DNA from: Dipylidium caninum
Lineage: Eukaryota; Platyhelminthes; Cestoda; Cyclophyllidea; Dipylidiidae
DNA: 64,000 nt
Direction of reading: 5' to 3'
Assembly (NCBI GenBank): GCA_017562135.1
Contig: QEYB01001427.1
Coordinates: forward strand, 186,001-250,000
Below the pieces are notes generated by a model, which was not told the origin of the DNA, did no database searches, and was given only the letters and a program-made list of their open reading frames with translations. The position numbers and the translations under genes are program-made. Below, in pieces: positions 34,759 to 46,700 of the stretch. Every line of letters begins with the position of its first letter. Positions within the stretch are counted from its first letter, which is position 1.

Positions 34759-37700
34759 ATGGACCCTTTTCAAATCGAAGAATTGCACCACGTGCTCCTT
34801 GAGACTGATGATATTCAGACTGAATCTTGTCTACTTGCGGCTTCTCCGAACGGCCTTTTCTTTGTTGCGTGCAAACATCGTAATGTCAATGTTTTTTTCA
34901 ATCTTCCGTTGATACTTTATTCTATATTCTTGTTTAACAGCCATTTTGGGCAAATGGCTCCTTTTTGTTGTCACAATGCCTTAACCTTGTTATATCACAC
35001 CTCATTTTTATTAACCACCTCGTGCTCATGATATAGCTGAAATCTCAAATTGGATGCTCCTTTGACTTGGTAGTCAGTGCTCTTCCTTTTTCTTTTTTCT
35101 TGAAACTTAGATTTGGCCGTCTTCACCGCCAAGGACTACGACAAAGCTAGCTCTTCCTTCGGCCAACGCAAGGACAAAGCTCTACCAGACTTCCAACCTC
35201 TTCTCCGCATTTCCCTCCCCCATCGTGTTAAATGGCTCAGCGTAAATTGCGCTGGTAGCCTACTTCTTCTAGCCTACAATTCCTCTATTCAGTTGCTCAA
35301 TATACAATTACTGGTAAACTTTGCCTTATATTTCAATCTTCTTAGTCTGCTCAACAGTCTCACGGTCTCATCGGAGAATCTTGGACTCTTCCCAATGTCG
35401 AAGGCTCAATCCGCGACTTAGCTTGGAATCCCGCTGATAGGCAGCGGTTTGCTCTAATCACCACCACCGGATCTGTTCACATGTTCACTGTCAATTGGCA
35501 GCAGGCTTCACCTTTTAACCCAGTGGGATATCTACCCGCTAGCGTGCAAGCTCGTTGTCGTAAGTTGCTGTAGCCTGATGCTTGTTTTCTTTCGTCTCAT
35601 GGAGCCTCATTTTCATTGTCACCCAACCCCTCATCGCATCTGCATCTTCCTCGTCTCCTTCAATAGGTGTGGCTGTTTGTGGAGTGCAATAATATATTCA
35701 ACTTTGTGATTTTTTGCTACTGTGATGGATCCTAATGCTGGGTCATTCTAGCCTGAGTGATGAAATAAGATGTATTTCATTTAAATGAACACATGTCCAA
35801 CCTCTCGCAATTACCGTCTGCTTTACTTGGCCCCACTTAATAACCGAGCGACTTGGTAAATTTAAACTGGGGAATGACAATCAGATCTTAGTGGATTCCT
35901 GACCCTACACTCGTAATTCCCGCTGTAAATTTGATTATGTCCAACCTGTGCCACGCGCCTTATCGAAGAAACCAAAGATTTCTCCCACTGACTAATAAAT
36001 TATCGCCTCAGTTGAGGCAGTGGGACGTTGTTTATGGCCATCATAACTTCTCTTGCCGACGTCGTGGTGGTGGTGGAGAGGGGAGCGAAGGGAAGAAGGT
36101 GGCACTCACAGCCAACAGGTGTCTTTCATTAATTCGACGACTTTTAAGATAATACTAGGGCAATAGAAGAGCATAGCTAAATCCCAGGTGGTGTCCAATT
36201 TCAACAAGGTAATATTGAGGCTGTTCCACTGTCCTCCTGCCAAACACCTCCCGTTTAGTGGCCTTTCACTTACGGCTAAACCCCTCTTTCAGTTTGCGAA
36301 GGTTCGCTACCCCTTCACTGCCAACATCTTTCCAGACAGCTGGTGTGAGAGTGCTAAACTCAGCCATTTTGATACAATTTGTGTAAATGTGAATTCTAAA
36401 TCACTAATTAGATGAAACACCTATTCGTCATCGTCTCACTACAGGGTCGACAAATCTTAACACGTCCTAAGGCAATAATAAAGCCCACTTTCTGGAGACA
36501 AGAATCTGTGCAACGGGAGGGCGGTGTTTTTTTCCCCTTTCGTTTAACTTCAGCTCCCCCCCCCGCGTCTTCCTCATGCGAGGCGAAGTTAGGAGAAGTT
36601 AGTTGCCAGTGAGCATTCTCAGGCGATAGCAGACCTTAACAACAAGTAGCCGCCCGCCTCCCTGTTTCCAGTGCCCGTCTCCGTCCATCGGGCCTAAATG
36701 TTGGGGTGACGAAGACAACTTCCTTGCGAACTTCACGTCGTGTGCCTTGATGACTTATTCCTCTCCCCTTTCTAGTGTCCTGGAGTCCCAAAGGCAAGCA
36801 GTTGGCGCTAGTAGTTACTGGCTCGGGTTTGGAAACGAACTCGTCAGCGAAGCCGGCCGTGGCCAACTCCTCCAACGGACCCATGTCGATTGTGCAGGTG
36901 GACCATGATCTCAAGGTCAAACGAGTCATTCGTGTGGGTGACCTGGTGAAGGGGCAGCTCAAAAGTATGTTCTCTCCACATTCTACTTACCTGGTACTCC
37001 ACTTTGGCGCAACTCTACCACGGTGACTTTTAAGCGACTTGTGTCCGGGAGACCATCACAGGCCTCCCCAACCGGTGGGCGCTTGTCCGGCGGATTTAGT
37101 AGTGACTCCCGCCCACCTGCATGGCATCGAGAACAGCCCGCCGACACAGACATGCCAAACGCCGATTTGGCTGGCCTAGTCACTCCTCCTCCTTTTCTCT
37201 ACCCACTCCTCAGCGAAACCCCTGTGTTCACTGCCTCAGCCCGCTCCGTTCCACCTACAGGTTGCTGCAATTAAATCTAGCAATGCGTAACCCTTGTGTG
37301 AGGCTGCCACGGTTGTGTAACAAATTTCTTGCCTTGATGAGTTTGCTGAGCTGCGCTCTTGCAAGTCTGTTCACACGGTGAAATCCACTGCCGGCGTTAA
37401 GGGGTCCTCGACTCGCAGGAAATGTGACACCGCCTTCGGAGTGGTGAGGAGGCAGAAGAGTGGCAGCGCACTTTGTGTGCGGGGCGGTGTTACCGAGGCG
37501 CTGGTTAGCGTACGTCTCCCGGAGACGGGTGTAAAGGCGACAGAGGCCTCACTGTGCCTCGTCTTCCAGTCTCTCGTGGGAAGATCCATAGGCGAGAGCT
37601 GCTTGTGTCGGAATACTCTGGCATAGGAGACCGTGCAGCTCCTTGGCGACCGAGCATTGGTTGGGAAAAGGCTTTTTCTTCTAATTTGGTCCCGCCCTCA

Positions 37701-40700
37701 TGGGTTTCCTCGTGTAGTCCCTGACGTCCTCGGACCAACTCGTCTCCCTTTTAGACTTCACCGAGCCCCGGCCTGTCGATATTCTCTGGACCTCGTCTTA
37801 CTGCTTCCTTTTGGGTGTGGAGGACGTCGTCCCGGCGCATGGAATTCACCTGACCTTCGTAACAGCCCTGGTAACTTCACTTGGATTTAGATAAACGCCT
37901 CATTTACAGCACTTAAGTAAGGCGGGATATTCTTCTTTCCTCCCTCCACCAGCCGAAATTGGAGGCGCGGCTGCATCACCTGCCCGAATTCGCGGGCTTT
38001 GGCGAGAGCCTCCGCCGCTACCAGATGCGTCTCCTGCCCAATTCTTCTCTTGTCGCGCTGACGTGGTCCTGCGACGCGGAGGAGTGCTACCTCCTCGAGG
38101 TGCCCGCTGTCACGAGCGCGGCCGAGAGTCCCGCCCCCGACAGCCTGCCCAAGCTGGTCAGAGCTCTTCCTCTCCCCACTTACGCCTCACCAGCCGCAAT
38201 TGATGTCGGCGCCTTGGCCGACTCCTCCGGTCCCCTGCCTCTCGTCCTCGGCCTCCTCACCAACGGGGCGCTTTTCGCTTTCGAGATTCTCCCCCCAAAA
38301 TCGGGTCAAATGGAGGCTTCGAGCAGGATTTTTGCCGGCTTTCGAATGTGGTGCGAGTCGGCCGAAAAACCGCCTTCGTTATCGCCCGGTGAGACTATTT
38401 GCTGCCCTTGTGATGTCCTGCTTCCTCCTGAAATACAAGCATACGCTTTATTCGTCCGCTGCCTCTGCACCGCCTATCGTTACTTCAACGATCTACCTTT
38501 TCGACTACTTGCAGCTATGGCACAGTCCTCCACCCCCGCATCTCCTTCTTCTACCACTCCCACCTCAAAGGCTGCGACCGTGCCTGAATCAACTGGTAAA
38601 TTTAACCGGATGTTGTACTGTCGGTGGATTCACTCTCATAAACATTTCCATTCCAACTAATTGTTTTTTATCCCCCCTTTTTATCTCTTAGCTGAACGGA
38701 CAACGACGGTAACTTCTGCACCTACCTACAGTTTTGGCTCTCTCTTCGGCAAAGGCAAAATATCCACTTCTGGTAACTTATAGTTTGTTTTTTTCTCTTT
38801 TGGTTGACCATACTCGGGTCTTCAAAAGCCCGTAATCGCGCCTTTCGGAGGTTGGTGAAAACCTTAGTCAGGCATTAGGTCTCAAGTAGGATTGACGGTT
38901 ACTGGTCATTTGATTTGCCTCTCTTTGCCTTGCCGTGGTTGTAGACATGAACAAAACCGCCGGTAGCACGACGCCCTCGTCCGGCGCTCCGGCAAGACCG
39001 TTGTCGGCGCAACCCTCTCAAATATGTAATATAGTGCTACTTAAAACAATTTAAGTAACTTATTTTTAACTCTTTTAATTAAATAACTGTAGATGTCGCT
39101 GCGCCTACCACCACGGCCGCCTTCCCCACAGTTTTCGGCAGACCTGTCACCAGTGGTAACATATGGAAACCATTTTTTATAGTTAAAAACGCTTAATTAC
39201 ACCTCCTTACCAATTGGCTTCTATTTTAGGGGCTTCAACACCAGTGTCTTCCAGTTCATCATTGGCAGCATTATTGCAAACACCTCCTCACCCTGGTACT
39301 TGGCTAATTATACAATTTTTGTCAGTTTAAGTAACTAATCGGCCATTTTCCTTTCAGTAGGTGAGAAATCAAGCATTTCGGTGACGTCAACTCCGGTTAA
39401 GCCCACCAACTTGGGTAAGTCTTCTTGGAACACTCTTGGAAACAGCAGGCCTTTTTCCCTGCCTTTGACTCAAATCCGTTCACTTTCAGTTGATGGCGCA
39501 ATCCTCCCCACTCCCGAGAAATCCCCTGATTCAGGTGAAGCACTCTTCTTCATTTTCATTCAAATGCGAGCAACTATCCAACTGCATTCTCTCTCCACCT
39601 TCACCAACTCCCTTCAATAGCATTCCTCACACAATGATTGCACTCGAGTATTCGAGGTTTGTCACCCTAACGATCTTCCACACTAACAGCCTTCATCACT
39701 TTTAGGCAAAAACACCTCTACGCAGCCACCTTCGTTGACTCAGTCCATTGTGGAGGCAGCCAGCCATTTTTCCAAGGCCCTGCGATCTCAAGCCGATACT
39801 TCGGCGCAGGCATGGAGACATCTCCAGGCTGTATTCGATGGCAACTCCGAGAATCTTCAACAGAAGGGTGAAGATGATGTGGTGCGACGAGGCGTGTGGG
39901 ACATCGAACAGAGCCTCAACAACATGGACGACTTCTTGCGCGTCGTCGGGGAGGTATTGTCCGTTTCAGGCCATTTTCTTAACATTCCTTCGGTTTTCTC
40001 CAGATCACTACAGAACTGCGCAAGGCCTCTCAACTCTCCGTGAATGAACAGAGGGCTTCCGCGGACTTCCTCGATCGCCTCAATGTCGACTTCGATGCAT
40101 TCTGCTACCGGCTTGGCGGAACGCATCAGACTATCGCGGACGCGGGACTGGATCCGGAGGCGGCGGCCATGTTATTCTCTCTTCGACGAAAATCTCGCCT
40201 AGCTGAGGGTTTTTTGGCCGACCTGGAGGACCAAGTGGAAAGTCTCTCCGCCCAACTAGAAGCTCTAACTGAGCGCGATACTCGAGTGTTGGGTAAAAAT
40301 AAGTCCTGTACCGCTCTGGGTGATGTGGGAAGGTGTGTAAGAGCAGTTGCTCCTCGCGCTCCTCTTTTAACTATGACGAGTGACTGGCTAATCCTGCTTA
40401 CCTCTTCACCAGCCCTTTGGACAAAATTCAGGCGACTCTCGCGGCGAATGCGCGTATCATCAAGTGTGAGCGCTCTCGGCTGGATCTCATCTCGCGTATG
40501 GCGGGAATATCGCTGGACGATTCGCCTCCTGACACCTCGAAGCACCCCGCCTCCGCCACATCGTTGGGCGGTTCGGTGGTTTGTGTGGACCGGGAACAGC
40601 GAGATGTCCGGCTCTATCGTCTGCTTTGCGGTGGGGAGAAGTTCAAGTCTAAGCTCACTGCAGGAAAAAATGGGGCTCTTGAACGAGTTCCTGTTGTCAA

Positions 40701-43700
40701 GGCCTCCTCCACTGTCGCCGAGGTGCTGGAGACTCTACGAAAGGCAGCGGAAGCAGCGAAATCGGAGAAGGAGAATCTGCGGCCGATGAAGCTGCCTCCC
40801 AAAGCCGCCGTGAAGTCACCGGCGAACGTGGCCGGAGCGACGAGTCCCAGGACTGGCTCCCAAATAAGTGGGTTAATTGGTGGTTTGACTCCTCAAAACA
40901 GCGACCGTCAGCTTGCCTCTCGGCGGCCGGCAGGCGGCCTGTGTTGCTTCGTTGTCATTGCATCATTCCCTTCTTTCGCGTCTTCCCACTGTCATTTCAC
41001 AGTCTGCTTAGCTCTGTCGCGTCTTGTCCGACTAATCTGTTCTGAACGCCTCTTTAGCAAATTCATTCAATTTTGGTGGGTTGGTAATCTCCAAAGCCTG
41101 GTCCTGTCGTCCTTTCCGAGTCGAGTCACGGGTCACCCCCATTCGGCGATTCGTGCAATCTCTTCTAAGCCATAGCCTCTTTCGAACCTCTTTTTGTATT
41201 GCTTTCCGCTTGCTTCTCCCCTCAACTTCGTCCTGATCTTCCTCCTCCTCTTCGCCTTCTTTCGAGGCTGACACGTGACATTCTTTTGTCCAGTAGACGG
41301 ACCCGACTTCAATGGGCCTGCCACTATTCATCGGGATTCGTGACATCTTTTATTTTCTTTATCTGCACCACTGACATCTTATTATCGTTCTTCAGATTCA
41401 CCAGGGCAACAGAAGAATCTCGAAATTTCCAAACTTCTCGCTTCCGCCGCCTCAGGTTAGCAAAGTTCTGTCGTAAATCGTTGCAGAACTCTCTTTCACC
41501 TAACTGACTCCTCCTTGTCTTTTTTTCAGTTCCGCCTGTTACCTTAGCCAGTGTCGACACCAATCTTAGAGGGAACGGGTCCACTTTAACCACTGCACCT
41601 AAGGACAGCTCTCCCTTCTTCCCTCAGGCCTCCGCCGCACCCGCAAAGCCGGAATCCTTGAAGGGTTTGTCCTCCCAACAGTCTTTATTTTAAAATTCCT
41701 ACTAATTTCAAATTAGTAACGGTTATATTTGCACGTCGCTGATTACCGATTTTGAAAGTAGGAAGACAATCGACGACATCTGGTGCGTGTGGTGAGTAAT
41801 TTCGTCTCAAATCAAAATTTCATTCATCCTCTCTTTCCCTTCTCTCTCCCCTTCCCCATCCATCTTCAATGCCTGACGCCAATTCTTCCCTATTTGAAGA
41901 CGCGTTGACGAAATCATCAACCGCCCAAACGCCGTCTTCACCCGGTACTTCAGTTTGGCCTCTTCCATCCCTTTTCGCTGAGACTTCAAAAAAAAGTCAC
42001 GTTAAGTTTTTGTCTTTTCTAGTCGTGTCTACATCGAAGCCGGCCATATTCGTCCCGTCAACCACGCTGTCATTCTCCTCGCCTACCCGCACTTCTCCCA
42101 TACGTAGGCGCTCTCCCCTCCTCTTGCCACTGAGCCTCCCCCCGCTCGCCCGCGTCAACAACCTGTTTATTTGTCTTGTAGCCGCGCCCACGACAAAGGT
42201 GTTCGGCGCGCCGATGGGCAGTTCGGGCATCGAGAACTTCGTGCCACTCTCCCAACGATGTGAGCCTCGTTTATGGCTTTCAATCATTATATTCATTCCT
42301 TATAAAAGCCCAACTTGATCGTCATTGTTTATTCTTCAGTTGTCTCGTCTACGAGTGCAGGAGACACACCTCTTTCACCGCGGAAACCTCAAGGTTAGTG
42401 CCCATGCCGCTTCCGCTTGTTTTCGGTGGAAGGGGATGTAGTTGATAAGATCCTGTCTTTGCTTGGGCAGGTGCCCTCCTCCCCTCGACAACAGGGCGGG
42501 AGAGTGAAGTGGCAGACCACTTATTTGAAATCAGGGATTAAGTTAACAAGGACCATTGAGGCGAAGTGATTGTTCATCTTCTATCGTCCTTGTTACCCGA
42601 CACGAGGACGTGTAATGTTAACCCGCAATGCCTTGAAATGGGCGACTCACTTAGGTATGAGGGAAGTTTGGCCCTTGGAGGGTGGAAGTGCGAGTTCCTA
42701 GGTGAGGGGACGCAGGGTTAAGTATGCTTTGAAGAAAATTAAGATTACAGTTAAGGCGATGAGAAGCATCATCGAGTGTTCCATCGCTTCGCCCAAAACG
42801 CGCCTTCATCTTCTCTTCTGACAGCATCCTCCAGTCCTTTCGGCCAATTGCCCGTGTCCACCACTGCCCCCTCTTCCGCGACGTCGGACGGTGGAAGTCG
42901 TAAGTCCCCGGCAGCCCCGCACCGGATTCGCCCAGTAACTGCCGATCTTATCCCGGTTTCTCTGTTTCAGCGCCTAGAATAACCACCGCGACCGCCACCT
43001 CCACCGCGGTCAAGCCCGATTCAGGGCGAGGTAGACGTTGAGTCCTTTGCCGTGCTCCTTTAGTGCCCCACTTGGCATCCATTCCTCCCTGTTGCAGTCG
43101 TAACAACGGTCGCTTCGGCTCCGTTCACCGGGTCGTTGTTCGGCCCCACTTTGTCGGCCACTTCCTTTGCCGATGTCTCCAACAAGGAAAAGACGGTTTC
43201 ACCCGCCCCGGCTACCTCTGCTCTGCAGACTGCCACCTCGGCAACAGCGCCACTCTCGCCAGGCTGCCTCTTCGGTAGGTCACGCAAACTCCCCGTGTTG
43301 ATCCGATTCCTCAAATTCTCTCCGCTCTCGAAGGACTCGGACGATTTAACAATTTCCCCTAATAGCTAGACTAATTTAAATGACACCTTCTCTCTCTAAT
43401 CTCGCCTGTTTCTCGACCTTCTCTCCTTTGAGGTATGAAACCGGCCACCTCTGCGCCGTCCCCCCCTCCCACGTCTGGTAAGTCCTCGTAACCCTTAACG
43501 CCCACTCGCGTGCGTGGAATTCGGTTTTGCACGTCGCCCCCTCTCTGTCTGTCAACAGGCCAGTCGCCTGCTGCCACGGAGACCAAGCCTGCGTTGGCCT
43601 TCGGTGAGTGCTGCTTCCGCTTGCTTACACCCTCGACCCCCTAATTGGAAATTGCTTCCTCCTCTTGCGTCGCTAGGCAATCTGAAGGCCCCGGCCCCGG

Positions 43701-46700
43701 CCCCAGCCCCAGCCGCTGCCAGTCAACCGAGTCAACTACCGAGTGAGTTGTCATTCTTAATTTCGGTGCAAATGCCGGGGGGCGGGTGGGGGGGGGGGCA
43801 GATGATTTGCTTTACGCTCTCGTCAACCTCTTCTCACTAAACTCGTGGCGTTCTGCCGCTCCCGCGATTGTCGTCTTGTATTCCTCTATCGCAATAAATC
43901 CACCTTTCACCTGCAGAAGCCGGTGGCGCCTCCGAGTCCAGCCTGGTTTTTGGTGAGCGCTCCTCCTCCCTTCCCCAACTACCGTTTTTTTCGGGCCTTC
44001 CTATCTAAGGGAGAAATGGCTTTGCCCTTTCAGGGACCACCGATTCTACTGCTCCTGCCAAACAACCAGTCCAAATTTTTGGTAAAATTTCCTTTTTTCA
44101 ACCACTTCGGTGGTTTGATTGTCCCGATTTACGTCGGTGAACCGATGCGACGTTTGTTTCTTGCAGGAGGCTCGACTGCTACTACGACTTCCAGTCAACC
44201 AACTCAATTGTTCGGTGCGTTTCCTCATTCGCCCTCATCGCTCGCTGTCATTTGGGAATTAAGTCCACACTTGGTTGGTCTCGCAACGACTTCCCCTCGC
44301 GAATTAAGTCCGTTTTTTTCCTACGCAGGCACCAGTGTCGCCGCCAAAGCCTCAACAAGCCCCTCGAGTCAAACTTTTGGTGAGGATTATTCAAATTTGC
44401 CTTCCACGACCCTGCCTGTGACTGATCTTCTACTCCCCACTTTGTAGACGCCGTCCTCCCGACGGCAACGACTTCCGGTCCACCGAACATAGTCTTTGGT
44501 CAGTTTTTGCATTTGTCTTCCTCCTTCCCCTTCTTCCTCCCTCCTCCTCCTCCTCCTCCTCTTCCCCTGTTTTCAATATCTCGACAATTTTATTGTCTTT
44601 CCTAGGAAGTCCCGTTGCCACAACACCAGCTAGTCAAACAAGTTATGCATTTGGTAGGTGGCGTCCCATTTTCGCGTCGCGATTAAAGTCGCATTCTGTG
44701 TCCACTTTCTTCCCCCCTTTTTTCTAGGACTTTCGCCCTCGACTCCGGCCACATCGGCGTCTGGCGGACTTTTCGGTGAGTTTCCGATTTCTCGGCTGCC
44801 GTGAGGGAGCCACAACTTGTCTCCCAATGCAACTGTCGGTAAATGGTTTTTCCTTTCAGCCCGGCCGGTCATCAGCTCGCCCCCCGGCCAGTCGGGAGGA
44901 CTATTCGGTGGGTTGCGTGGTTTCGAAGCCGGCCCGGCGCTTGGCCCCTCGACTAACCCTCCTCTCGCTTCCGCTCCCTTTAGCCCCGCCCGCCGCGACG
45001 ACGTGCAGCCCCAGTCAGGGTCTCTTCGGTGAGCTCCCGCTTCTTTTGCCGGGTTTCAGCGTCTGGGCCCATCACCGGCCGCTTTGACCTTCCTTCTTTC
45101 CCCCTCCCCTCCTAGGCAAATCGTCCGAAAGCATCGCTGGCGGCTTATTTGGTCAGTGTGAAAGTTTCTCCCCACAACTGACCCACGCTTCACCTGACGC
45201 CTCGTCTCAATTATTTGTTGCCTCCCATTGTAGGCCAATCAACCACAGGCGCTGCTCAGGCCAAGGGATCGCTATTCGGTGAGTCCGACGCCGACTAAAC
45301 GTTTTTTGACAAGCCCACCTCGTTGTTTTTTTCACTTCCTCCAATGGTCCCCTTCAGGTCAGGCCACGCCGCCCTCCACCCAGGCTGGCGGGCTGTTCGG
45401 TGAGTTGAGGCTTCTTCATTCACTACAGGTCAACGCTCAGGGGTCAACCGCCCCGCCCCGCCCCTCGCCTCCCCTCCCCTCTGTTTCTTTTACAGGTCAG
45501 GCCTCGACTCTCGCCCCCTCCCAAACAGGGAGTCTGTTCGGTACGTGAACTCGTCGAGCTTGCGAATTTTCTCCTTGTCTCTGCATTTTCCGTGACGACT
45601 TGCGTTACCACATTTCAGCTCAGTCCGGTCAAAGTGCAGGTCTTGTCAATGTGCCCTTTTCCCTCCACCTAATGCTCCACCTCCTCCTCCGTAAAACCGA
45701 CTCCTCTAATGTGCACTCTCGCGTTTTCTCTAGGCTCGTCGCTCGTCACTGCGTCTTCTCAGCCCTCGAGTTTGTTTGGTAAGTCCTCTTCTTGGCCCCT
45801 TCACCCCTCCGTCCCGCCTCCACGCGTGTCAGTCGCGCCCCTACGGCCCCTTCCTCTCCCCCCCCCCACGTGTCCTTGCCTCTTCCCCTTCCTTAGGGCA
45901 AACAGCCGTCACAACTGCCGCCCAGACGACAGCAGGACTATTCGGTACGTCGCGCATTCATTCAACTGCCCACTGCTGAGGCCCCTCTAACTTACCCTCC
46001 CCCCCCCGACTGCCTTTTCCTCCGCCAGGCTCGTCCACCACGATGACCACCGGGTTGTTTGGTGAGTCTTGTGCCCCGATTGGGCCGCTAATTAGTCCCG
46101 CGCCTCATCCACCCCCTCCTCACCTTCCAGGCCAGTCGTTTGCGCCCAAACCCGGAAGTCCGTTCGGTGAGTTGCTGTGGTTGTGCTGGAGGGCAGGGGG
46201 AACTCTCCTCTTTCCCCTCCGCTGGAGCACCACTTGTCAAAAACCCACTTCTTCCTTTCAGGCCAGTCTCCTCCTCAAAGCGGTGGTTTGTTCGGTAAGT
46301 CGGACGTCCACTTGGCCAGCTCACACTCCTCTCTTCTGTCACCTCGGCCGCCAGCATTTAGCTTAAATGCCTCCCAGGAAGACACTTTTCTTCACACCCT
46401 CTCCGTTTCGGTGCTTTTAGGCCAAGCAGCGAGCGGAACTGCTCCTTCACCTGGCGGCCTATTCGGTATGTCGGCGCTTCTTTCCGCTTTCTTCTCGCCT
46501 GCTCCACAATGTCCGCTGTCATCCGGATTTCTCTCCACCGTCTGTAGGAACGGCATCTCCTAACACTCAGGCCTCATCCGGCGGACTATTCGGTAACCGA
46601 AGTTCCTCCGTTAGCCTATTTGCCCGCCACTTTACCCTCCATTCCCCTTCAATTCGTTCTCCCCTCCCCGCTGGGAGCGACACCTCGTCCCCGCAAACGA

